64,000 nucleotides of DNA from Heloderma charlesbogerti (lineage: Eukaryota; Chordata; Lepidosauria; Squamata; Helodermatidae). The translations under genes were made by a program, and so were the position numbers. Under the pieces are notes generated by a model that was not told where the DNA came from, made no database searches, and saw nothing but the letters and a program-made list of their open reading frames with translations. Location: assembly GCA_026122225.1 (NCBI GenBank), contig JANEZZ010001959.1:1683501-1747500 (forward strand), read 5' to 3'. Positions 37,483 to 47,211 of this stretch are shown here, piece after piece. How positions within the stretch are numbered: the stretch's first letter is position 1; every line of letters starts with the position of its first letter.

Positions 37483-39990
37483 TATTTGGCCCAACACACA
37501 TGGCAGGAGACACTTTGGATGTGGTTTTCTCAGCTGGGCAAGAAGAAGGTGATCCGAAACTGCAGGATTTAACATCTATTCCCTTGTCATAAGTCAGATA
37601 ATTTCCTGCTGAGGTTTAGACTTTCAGCGACTTTTCCCCCTGCAAAGGAGATCACCGCCAGAGGCTAATGGATTCTGATGGCTTCGAGGACTCTCGGGGA
37701 TTTTCCTGTCAGTATGACTGGTGTTCCTGTCAAGGTCCTTCTATGAACACTGAGATGTCCCAGACAGCTAACGTGATCATGCCTAAGTGCCCTTGCCCTC
37801 TTTGCAGAGCCCATGCAGCTCCTTAGTATACATCTGAGCTGAGGACGATGAAGCAAGAGAGACAATGGCTAGAACACAGGTGGAGGAAAACACTCATTCT
37901 AAATCTGATTGAACACAGGTTAGAGCTCATTATTGAGCCTATTCTGTAATGGTGAGAGTGGCAAAGAAGCATTTCTTTTCCACCTCCTTTGCATCTTCAG
38001 AGTGTCATCCAGCAGAACTTTTCCAGGTAGTGAGGGACCTATTGTAATCCGGCCCACTGGGAGAGTTGGTTGCACCCTCAGTGGCATGCTGTGGTAAGTT
38101 TGCAAGACACTTTGAAGTTAAAGTTGCTCATATCCAGCATGACTGAAGACTCTACAGTTAGTGCAATTCCAGTAGTGGACATATCCAGGACACTGCCTAT
38201 TCCAGTTGGGTTAGATGATTTCAGTTGTTGAGGCCTGAGGATGTGGACAAGGTGCTTGGTCCTGTTCAGCCAGCTACTTGTATGCCTGCTCCTTGTTCCT
38301 CTTGGCTTATTACATCTGGGAGGGGATGACTGGCTGAATCCAGAAAGTTATAAATCCCTCTTTGTGAAAGGAGGTGGTTCCAGTCTCTTTAAGAGGTGGC
38401 AATCAAGCTGCTCCTGAAGAAACCTAACTTGGACCAAAAGATGAAAACAACTGTAGGGTGGGTGCTAACATCCCCTTCCTGGGCATGGTGCTCGAGCAAG
38501 TAGTCACTGATCAACTCCACGCAGTCTTGGAGGAAACTCAGACCTTTCAATGGCTTTCATCAATACCACTGACCATGGTATCCCCTCTGGATAGGCGGTC
38601 TGGGTTGGGATGTGGGGCACTGTATTGCAGTGGTTCAGCTGCTACTTGAATGGCCAGTTTCAGAAGGTGGTGCTGAAGAATTACTGCTCTGCGCTGTGTC
38701 AGTTTCTTGGGGCTCTATCTTATCCCCCATGCTTTTTAATATCTACATGAAACTGTTGGGAGAGGTTATCCGGTGATGTGGGCTGAGGTGCAACCAATAT
38801 ACAGATAACACCCAGTTCGACCTCTCCTTTTCATCGAATAAAGGAGAGGCAGTTGATGTTCTGAACCAATGTGTAGGCAAGGTAATGGACTGGATGTGGG
38901 TGAATAAATTGAGACTCAATCCAGAGAAGACGGAGATACTTGTTGAAGGTGGTTTGCCTGTCTAGTTAGTAGTGCTCGCCCTGTTCTTGGATCCAGTGTC
39001 ACTAGAGGCACAGGTGGCCTCAGTGGCTGAGAGTGCATTTTATCAGCTATAGCAACAACAGAGACCTTTATTTTCTCCCAGGCATTTTAGAGATTTAATT
39101 TTTAGATTTTATGGCTGTTCTTATATATCTTACCTACTCCTGTGCTGTTTGTCATTTTGTATTGTATTATTTTAACTGTTTACAATCCACCAGAGACCAT
39201 TTACTATTGGGCAGATTTAAAAAAATGAATAAAATAATAATAAAATAAATTTCAACCCTACATGGACAGAGATAGTTTTGTAACAGTTATTCAAGCTCTG
39301 GTAAATCCCATTTGGATTATTGCAATGTGTTATATGTGGAGGTGCCTTTGAAAATATCTGGAAACTTCAGTTAGCCCAAAACAGTGAGGCTAGACTGTTA
39401 AGTGGGGTTGGCCAATGCAATCATATTATGCCAGTATTTTGCCATCTGCACTGACTGCCAGTCCATTTCTGGGCTCAATTCAAAGTGCTGATTTTAACTT
39501 TTAACAGTCCTAAATGGCTTGAAGCCAGACTATTTGAAGGAGTGTCTTCTCCCTTATATGCTTACCCGGATTCTCATTGTCCAAGGCCCTCCTCCAGGTT
39601 CTCCTGCCAAATGAAATGCGGTGGGTGATTACAAGAGAGAGGCCCTTTTCAGTGGTGGCACCCTGTCTGTGGATGCCCTCTCCAAAAGGCTTGCCTGTTG
39701 TTTACATTATGGTCTTTTCAGCTCTAGATGAAGACATTTTTATTCTCCCAGGTTCTTTAAGAACTGTTCTTTGTTGCTTTAGATCTTAGCACTTTTATTC
39801 TGCTGCTGGCTTTTTATTTTGGTTTTTATGCTGCACTATTTTGCCTTTTGCTGCTGGTTTTGTCTTGGTGTTATGATGTGCTGTTTTTCTCATTGTCTAC
39901 TGTTTTATATTTTATGCTCTTAATTCATCTGTACACCACCCACTGAACTCTGTTACTGGGTAGTCCATAAGTGTAATAAATAAATAAATA
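37483..39990 (+). mobile_element. L2 LINE, old and degraded
   Basis: Plus-strand frames give broken L2 reverse-transcriptase blocks in order: a region near 37870 (WRKTLILNLIEHRLELI), VLEQVVTDQLHAVLEE near 38490, LSPMLFNIYMKLLG near 38730, NKLRLNPEKTEIL near 38910 and RPFSVVAPCLW near 39640. It ends with AATAAATAAATAAA at about 39970-39990. Many stops and indels show age. It begins directly at the Tc1 end, so the Tc1 may have inserted into or beside it. Confidence 0.7.
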
Positions 39991-40019
39991 AAGGGAGGCA
40001 GCAAAGAAGTATACAATAC

Positions 40020-40167
40020 CTTGCATTCTTTTCATAGACTGTTTTTGGCAAGAGATCTTTGTCTACATATACTGCATTGGGATAGTACCAGACTGTGAAA
40101 CATGTGTCTTGTAGTCCACAAAGTATGTTGCACGTATCATTCCATGCCAAAGTATGCACCATTGTTC
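40020..40167 (-). CDS. IFT80: IFT80 coding exon (second propeller)
   Basis: A 148-nt exon. GA completes a Gly codon; it then reads [38 protein letters not shown] and VYEKNA, ending in AG of a split Ser codon. It is a WD40 blade of the second propeller. Acceptor CTGTTAAG, donor GCAAG|GTATTG. The frame continues exactly into the exon at 35150. Confidence 0.93.
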
Positions 40168-40199
40168 CTTAACAGAGAGTATGCAGAATAAAATATCTG

Positions 40200-41870
40200 C
40201 TCAATCACATGGCACTACAATATAAACACCAACATCTTCAACTCTTCTCTGCCAGTAAATATGATTCTAAGTAACATAGTTGTGTCCTATGTAAAATAAT
40301 GTCTATATTTTACTTCCTATAAATTATAATTTGTGTCCTGAACGATAATAACAGAATAAAGAAGCGCAAGCCTACAAGAATTTATGGACACTTTGTTAAA
40401 CCCTCTCCATATTGTCCATTGTGTATGCGTTCTGAAGTAGGCGGTGCCATTCATCCATGGCCTGTTTCTCTCCAAGCACTCTGGCCTGTAGATTGCTACA
40501 ACTCAGTCCTCCTACTGGGGTTTTATGCCTTGGCCAATATAACACCACAGGGTCTCCTTGCCTTGGCTGCTCCAGCCACTAGATGCCAAAAACACATTCA
40601 TCCTGGTGCTACTCACATGGCTTCAGAGTTACTTATAGCCTGGAAAGACACTTAATTTTTTCCCGTTTGGTTATATACACAGGTACTATTTATTTCCTTG
40701 TAACTGTGTGACTGTTGTTCTGTTTGCTTCTTTTAACTTACTTTTTTGGAGTTGGCAAGACATAGGAAACTCGGAAGCCTCGAAGTCTGTGGGCTTCCAA
40801 TCGGCGAGGGTGCAATCTATAGGATACCGCCCCAAAACTATCAATAGCACGGTACACCTGACTGTACAGACAGGACAGGCTCTGACTGCAAATGCAGTTT
40901 ATTGTTTTTTAAAATGTGGTATAAAGTAAAAAAAAGCAAACAACAGTATGATATAGAAAACACTGAAATTCATTGATTTGGCAACGTCATCCTCTGGGTT
41001 CTCCATAAAAAGTGAGTAAACACATTGCTCTACATAGGTACAGAACTCATATGTGGGGCTGCACAGAGACCATGAAAAAGTATGGAGTGATACCACTTTA
41101 AAATCAACATTATTTTATTGCTGATTTATTAAAAGCACTAAGCTTGTTCATTTATCAATATGAAGTGATGTGCAGATGTTAGAAATTGCAAATGACATTG
41201 GCTCTATTACAAACTTCTCTTTAATCCGTACTTGCAAAAATATTTACCAAGCCAACTGTGGGAATTTTGTTTCTGCATAGTGCCAACCTGCCAGTCCCAA
41301 CCGCTAAGGGCTGGTTCTGCCATTACTTCAGCACATAGGAGCTTCAGTATGACTTTTTTCCACTTGGCTAATGCAGGAATAAGATCATGTGGGAGGGGCC
41401 ACTAACATGACTTCTTACTACAAAACATTGCCTCGAGGTCCACAGGATATAATGACTTAACAGAGAATTAGATAAATCCATGAATGATGAAGGGTCTATC
41501 AGTGTCTTATTAGCCATAATAGCTAAATGGAGGTTCCATGTTCAGAAAATTCTGAATACCAATTGTTGGGGGCAAATAATGGGGAAGGGTTGTGGCCTTC
41601 ATGCCCTACTTGTAGGCTTCTAGAAGGCATCTGGTAGACCACTGCTGGAAACTGAATGCTGGGATAGCTGGATGTTTGGTCTTGAACTAATAGAGTTTTT
41701 CTTACTTTTTAATATCATTTGGTCAACAATGATGTGGGAAGCAGCCACATGTTAGCTTCTCCCATGTGACTTGGGATCTCTACATTATTGGAATAGCATG
41801 GGAATGAACCATGCTGCTGAGATAATGACATAATCAGCCCTACATGGGAAAGCCTTAAGTATTTTGTGTT
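40200..41870 (-). other. IFT80: IFT80 intron, no repeat recognised
   Basis: Intronic sequence with no exon and no repeat that I can name. Open frames of 60-80 codons lack domains. Confidence 0.4.
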
Positions 41871-41876
41871 ACGCTG

Positions 41877-42136
41877 GGCAGGATCCAAGGCGGCCTTCTG
41901 TGCATAGCTAACTCTGCTGACTCCGGTGTGTGCACCGCTCCTACCACTGGCAGCCACAATGTAGCGCTTCCAGGGGTAAGCCCCGAAACAAGTGGAAATG
42001 CTATTTTTGGAAGGGGCAGGTAGCGCCCCTTCCAGAAATGAGCATTTCCATTTGTTTTGGGGCTTGCCCCCGAAGCACTACATTGCAGCCTCCAGTGGGG
42101 GCTGGCCATGCACAGAAGGCCCCCAATGGATCTTGC
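41877..42136. mobile_element. Fold-back MITE, about 260 bp
   Basis: The two halves are inverted copies. GGGCAGGATCC and GGCCTTCTGTGCA on the left pair with the complement of TGCACAGAAGGCC and GGATCTTGCCC on the right. The centre is near 42010 (GGAAGGGGCAGGTAGCGCCC). No coding capacity; family not identified. Confidence 0.65.
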
Positions 42137-42322
42137 CCACTGTCCCTAACATTCTCCTCTTGCAGGTTATAAACTTACCATTTCAGTGCAACTTCAAGAA
42201 ATGATATGTATGTTAAAGCAAACAAACTTAATTTCGGGGGGGGGGAGGTTCTTTTGCTAATATTGAAAAGGCGAGAGGTGGTGGTGGTTGTGGAGAAATT
42301 GTTGCAGGAAGCCAGTTCTTAC

Positions 42323-42458
42323 CTATTTTGATAACTTTCTGTTCTTTCCCAAATCTCTTCACAGAAGTTATATAAAGGTCTCTGTTTTTGTCAATAAAAG
42401 CAATTTTCCTTTCATTTGTAAGACCCTTCTGGTCTAAAGCAATTTCCATGATTTCTGT
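42323..42458 (-). CDS. IFT80: IFT80 coding exon (second propeller)
   Basis: A 136-nt exon of 45 codons plus G. It begins [18 protein letters not shown], continues [18 protein letters not shown] and ends VIKI. It is a WD40 blade. Donor ATAG|GTAAGA. Two AGs lie 4 nt apart at the acceptor (TATAG|ACAG). The upstream exon ends in phase 0, so the first AG is the one that keeps the frame. Confidence 0.93.
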
Positions 42459-42599
42459 CTATAACGATATTGAACAGCATCAGATATTAGATTTTTAAAT
42501 AAAACAAATAAACAAACCCATGGATAAGCCATTATAGGAGATAAGCATTTTGTACATTGATTAGATTACTTTCTCGCTTTATGTCAAGGACATGTTACA

Positions 42600-42730
42600 A
42601 TGTATCTTTACTTTGTTTCTACCTTCACAATAGTGTGAGGTAGGTTGGGTTGAAAAAGAGGGATTTTGTCAAAGAAGAAGACTTGAACCTGAGTGACCCA
42701 GTTCCATATTCCTGCCATCCCCATTCACCA
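42600..42730 (-). mobile_element. tRNA-SINE, antisense, degraded
   Basis: The plus strand contains GTGTGAGGTAGGTTGGGTTG and a decayed GACTTGAACCTGAG box-B complement. This is the antisense of the SINE family seen at 13193-13428. Confidence 0.5.
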
Positions 42731-43287
42731 TAACCACACAAGCTCCAAAACTAATTTGTACACCATGCTCAGTAAAAAATACCACTTATACCAGGTCTTC
42801 AAACAGCACTTTTGGCCTATTAGTAGAATTATATTTTAATCAGAATAGTTTTTAAGTCTGCAGGTGTGCAATATTAGACATTAATATGTTAAGCCACAAA
42901 GCAGTCAAATTCACTTTAACAGAGCTTCTCAGAGTGAATGTACTTCCATGGATTTTAGCCTTAATGCATCACCATGCACTGATAAATATCTTCCCTTTTA
43001 TTTAAATATTAATAATATCAATAAATAATTCAATCAATAATACGAGTTTACTGATATAATAATTTACAGATTCTCTTGTCACTTTCATTACCTCAGTAGG
43101 CGTGGAACTACACATTACCTCAGCAAACATGTGCTTCCAAACATATGTTTGCAGAGGTCATGCAAATGGCAGGGATGGGAGGCACTGTAGGGGGTAATTA
43201 AAGTTTCCCATGCTGATTGTTCCCTATAAATGCTACACTAGCTGTTCCCCACCGTCCCCTCCAGTCGAGCTTATTTACACCCCAGTA

Positions 43288-43635
43288 AGGGACCGCGGTG
43301 GCTTAGTGGTTAAGACGCTGAACTGCAGACTGGAAGGTCAGCAGGTCAGCAGTTCGAGACCCGAGTGCTGTGTGACGGAGTGAGTTCCCATCTTCAGTCC
43401 CAGCTTCTGCCAACCTAGCAGTTCGAAAGCAAGAAATTGCAAGTAGATAAATAGGTACCGCCTTGGCGGGAAAGGTAACAGCGTTCCGTGCACCTCGGTG
43501 TTCAGTCATGCTGGCCACATGACCATGGAAGCGTCTTCGGACAGCGCTGGCTCTTCGGCTTAGAAACGGGGATGAGCACCGCACCCTAGAGTCGGACACG
43601 ACTGGTTGGGGACACCTTTACCTTTTTACCTTTTA
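43288..43635 (+). mobile_element. Sauria SINE, nearly full length
   Basis: The tRNA-like head has GTGGCTTAGTGGTTAAGACG (box A) and AGTTCGAGACCCG (box B). The body includes GGTACCGCCTTGGCGGGAAA and CATGCTGGCCACATGACC. The 3' end has AGAGTCGGACACGACTG followed by ACCTTTACC repeats, the diagnostic Sauria SINE tail. TAAGG occurs on both sides (43286-43290 and 43634-43638) and may be the target duplication. The tail shares the GTCGGACACGACTG block with the BovB 3' ends in this window, fitting mobilisation by BovB machinery. Confidence 0.88.
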
Positions 43636-43951
43636 AGGTTAGATTCCTTCAGCTGGAGGGATAGCTAAAAATGGCTAGGGGGCATTTTCAGGAAAGGATA
43701 AGCAGATGCGGAAAGGTTAAACACAGCCTCCTGGCCACCAATTCCCCTTTGGAAATGCCTCTTCACATTAGTATTATGAAGCAAACATGGGGTTGAGGGT
43801 AATGTGTATTTTGCCCTGAGTCAGAGATATTAAAACCTACCAATTTTAAAATGTTATCTCAAATAACAGTAATGCTTTAGACTGGTGAACAGGGCCTTAG
43901 GTGAGCTTAAAATATGTTCCCTCTTTCAAAAAAGGAAATTAAGTTATCACT

Positions 43952-44113
43952 GACCCAATTTGCACATCATAACAACCCACGAGTTGGACCCTCCCTGGGT
44001 TGTTTATCTCAGCAGGAGCAGGCTTGGAACCAGCATACATGCATGTTCCTTCTCATCTTTTCACAACCCAGGGTTCATTAACTGTTGGCTGTTATGATGT
44101 GCAAACTGGGCCA
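43952..44113. mobile_element. Short MITE with ~20-bp inverted ends
   Basis: The left end reads CCCAATTTGCACATCATAAC. The right end, inverted, reads CCCAGTTTGCACATCATAAC, one mismatch in 20. The interior also pairs loosely (ACAACCCACGAG with CACAACCCAGGG). Non-coding; superfamily not assigned. Confidence 0.65.
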
Positions 44114-44691
44114 TTATGACAAGAGAAGATAAAAAGTGATATAAAATGCTCCAATCAAGTGGCTGTGGCAAGGGATCAACGTAATTCAGCCCAGATACAG
44201 ATTTTCCCAGCAATTTAGTTTTACCTAGTAAGTTCAGGATATTTTTGAAAGATGGGAAGAAACGAGCAAGTAACAAACAAGGAATTCCATAAAGATTCTA
44301 GCCATTAATTTGGAGACACAAATTTCTAATTGTATCATTGGCATGACCAATATCAGAAGTTATACCTGGTATTTCTATAGTTGTAGGTCAAGCATCACAA
44401 ATACAGTTGCTGAACACTTTGTCAATACAGGTGTGCAAGCTAGGTAGGGTGACATCACATTTTCCTTTAAGTGAGAACAGGACTTCAAGTAACTAAGGTG
44501 ACTTAAAACTTATTTCAATGCCTGAATCATCTCATTTCTGACCTCTATCTTACTTTTCTTTTGTTTTTTTAAGCAAAGCTAAGTATAGCAAGTTTAAAGA
44601 AACCCAACTGGTTCTAATGTCTGGCCAAACTGACAAAATTTTTCTTATGTCTTTTAAATTATAAAACCTCTGTATTATTAATGAAATGTAG

Positions 44692-44768
44692 GCTGCAATC
44701 ATATAACCATTTACCTGGGAGTAACCCCCATTGAATTCAATGGGACTTCTGATTAGAGATGTACACTG
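44692..44768. repeat. Palindromic MITE, family 1
   Basis: Contains GGCTGCAATC, TTTACCTGGGAGTAAC and CATTGAATTCAATGGGACTT, which is close to a perfect small palindrome. Same family as 23865-23965. Confidence 0.55.
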
Positions 44769-44997
44769 TTAGCCTTTAAACTCCAATTAACTAACTGTTA
44801 CAATAGCTATATTGGTCTTAGAGATGGTTAGATTAAGATTTCTCTCAATTTCAGTAATTATTTCTTAATTTTTATTTCATAGTTCTTTTCTCTCTTGTTC
44901 ATTTAAGACTAAGCCACTTCTAAACTGTAACATTATGTTGGAAGGAGATCATTACATTATTATTTTGTTATTGATGTATGTTGATAAAGTTATTAAT

Positions 44998-45088
44998 GCG
45001 GCAATCCTACGCACGCTCAGCCTGGGAGTGAGCCCCACTGAACACATGGAACTTCCGAGTAAACATGCCTAGGATTGCACTACAAATT
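44998..45088. repeat. Palindromic MITE, family 1 (best preserved)
   Basis: Ends GCAATCCTACGCACGC and, inverted, GTGCAATCCTAGGCATG; the centre is CCCCACTGAACACATGG. The inverted ends are still clear. Confidence 0.6.
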
Positions 45089-45311
45089 CTACATGAATCT
45101 TAAATGGTCAGATTTCTAACCGGTAACATGCTGGGATACCTGGAACTGGACACTGGGAATATACCCAACCTAAAAAGCAGGAAATTACTCAACTCAGGCA
45201 GCATTTGTTACATCAGTTTGTGCTCACAAAGCTTTTCACCAATATTTTCACCTGCTATTCCAAACTAAATTAAAATAAATAAATAAAAATAAATTATACC
45301 ATATACATTAC

Positions 45312-45376
45312 CTTATGACTAAGGGGCTTTCCATCTCCTAGTGGCTTTCCAAATATGGGTTCAAACAGATAAATAA
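45312..45376 (-). CDS. IFT80: IFT80 coding exon, first visible
   Basis: A 65-nt exon. TT completes an Ile/Val-type codon, then 21 codons read IYLFEPIFGKPLGDGKPLSHK, phase 0 at the end. It matches the second-propeller segment of IFT80. Acceptor TTTTAAAATAG, donor AAG|GTAATG. It is the most 5' IFT80 exon I can find in the window. Confidence 0.88.
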
Positions 45377-47211
45377 CTATTTTAAAAGGGGGAGATACAA
45401 GATACAAGAGATTAGTGATAAATGTGCAAGGACTATACTCTGTTTCCACAAATGTCCAGTAATGAATGCATGTAGAGGGTCACATGGGAACACTGCTTGG
45501 TGAATTTCACTCTTTATTTGCTATAGTTCAAATACTGTGCAAGTTGTATCTCTTACATAATTCTTTTGAGAGAATGTTGCTAATCATTTCTATTTTACAA
45601 GAACAGCTGGTTGATTATTGCAAATGGAAAATCTGTAATTTACATCCTTGCCATTTGACAAGAAAAAAACGGGGAAAATCTAAACTTGTTTGTTTTAATT
45701 TCTGATTTCAGTGTTGATTTTTTGCTCTGTTTTAAAATTTTATTATTTTAGGAAGCAGTCTTGAGAACCTGATTTGGGTCAAAAGGTATATTAAAATTAA
45801 TATAAATTAAGAAAATGAATTAAAACAGAAGTGTAACCATTGGACAAGGAGCCATCCAAAAGCTGCCTCTTCTTCCAAATTGCTGACTGTTTTGTCTAAA
45901 ATATTGAATACTGTAGACAAAAACTTATAAATCATAGGGAAAAACTGAGCTATGATATTTTTATCTCTGCTTGCTAAATTATCTATAGTCAAACAACATT
46001 AAATGGTTATTTTTTTAAAATTAGAACAGGTATAAAATCTGAAATTCTGAAAAATTAACGGTGCAATCCTATGCATGTCTACTCAGATATATTCCACTGA
46101 GTTTACTATCTGGGACATACTAACAACTGAGTGTGCATAAGATTGCAGCCTAATAATATTAAACTCCCCCCCCCTTTCTCATTAATGGATCTTGTCTCTA
46201 ATTACAAAACAGCATCACAAACTGCTTTCAAAACTCTTTCAAGTTTGGAAAGCAGTTTGCTATTGGCAAAGGAAGGTGTTGCTCTTCAAGAAGCAAAAGG
46301 TGAACAAGTACGTGGGTGCACATAGTGCTGCATGATTCTACTGACTCTAGCCAACGCAAAAAATAACAGAGTTTTAACATATCTGCTTTTATCTACTTCA
46401 TTCAGAGTTATATTTTATACATGTTTTAACCCCTTGTTAGCTGTCCCAAGGATTCAATATTTGTGTACTTGGTGGGTGGGGGTGGGAGAGACAGAAATAC
46501 TATAAGATATAAAATTATAAATGAGTATATTATTCAACAAAAAAACATATAAATCAGTGATTAATTCCAAACACATTTTAAATAGTTTGACATTACATGC
46601 CAATCCAGCTGATAATATGTCATCTATATTCCATGTGGCACGCACGTTTAACTTTAAAAGACTCTTCCATTTGCATTTCAGCTTAGTGTCATGAGTTTCT
46701 TTTAGAAGGATACAGGATATTGGTTTGCGGTCACTGGTTATATTGGCAGGAAAAACGATGTTATGAGAACAGGTGCTGTTCTGATGTTGTTGGTTGCATA
46801 TGAAAAGGAAAAAGGGTTACGTCCAATGCTAGTTTGCGCCAGCTGTGTAAACACAGGAAAGTAACTTGTGACTTGAGACAGTGCTGTGCTCTCTTTTTGT
46901 TGTAAGGTTTCCCTTGTCATAGTCATCGCGCTTGTGCTTTGACCAAAACTTTTACTTACTATCAACAATGGCTTAAAAAATAAAATAAAACTATGAAGAA
47001 TGTATACACTACAAACCCCACAATTTCTCAAAAAGGGAGAGAAACTAAGAGCAGAAGCTAGGTGAAAAAGTGGCTCATCTTGCCATCTCTTGCATTCAGT
47101 AATGATTGAAGCGGATAAAAGTGACGAAAGGATCACTAAGAAAAGGCAAAGCTTCATTTGATAGGCACAGTAGCAGATTCTTGGCAGATTATGCAAATAT
47201 TGTTCCAGAAA
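45377..47211 (-). other. IFT80: IFT80 intron, partly repetitive
   Basis: Inferred intron; the next upstream exon would encode the preceding propeller blade and I do not find it. 46058-46150 is another family-1 palindromic repeat (GTGCAATCCTATGCATG and its inverse). A 152-codon frame at 47196-46738 (minus) begins with a hydrophobic stretch but has no supporting context. Confidence 0.45.

Larger units (their letters stand above)
22637..45376 (-). other. IFT80: IFT80 gene, 3' half (eight coding exons)
   Basis: Eight exons on the minus strand join into one reading frame of about 340 codons ending in TAA. Split codons are restored at every junction. IFT80 is a subunit of the peripheral part of intraflagellar transport complex B and moves cargo along the ciliary axoneme; human mutations cause a short-rib/thoracic dysplasia. 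The family has two WD40 propellers and a C-terminal alpha-solenoid; this window covers the end of the second propeller and the solenoid. Introns are 2853, 2155, 4869, 3490, 115, 3241 and 4995 bp. Six are GT-AG and the last is GC-AG. Upstream exons were not found up to 64000. The gene converges with C3orf80. Confidence 0.92.

Noticed and set aside
45807..45992. Minus-strand frame with TIDNLASRDKN, faintly like an IFT80 propeller segment
   Set aside because: The adjoining residues do not match IFT80, it is preceded by stops, and the frame does not splice into the exon at 45376.
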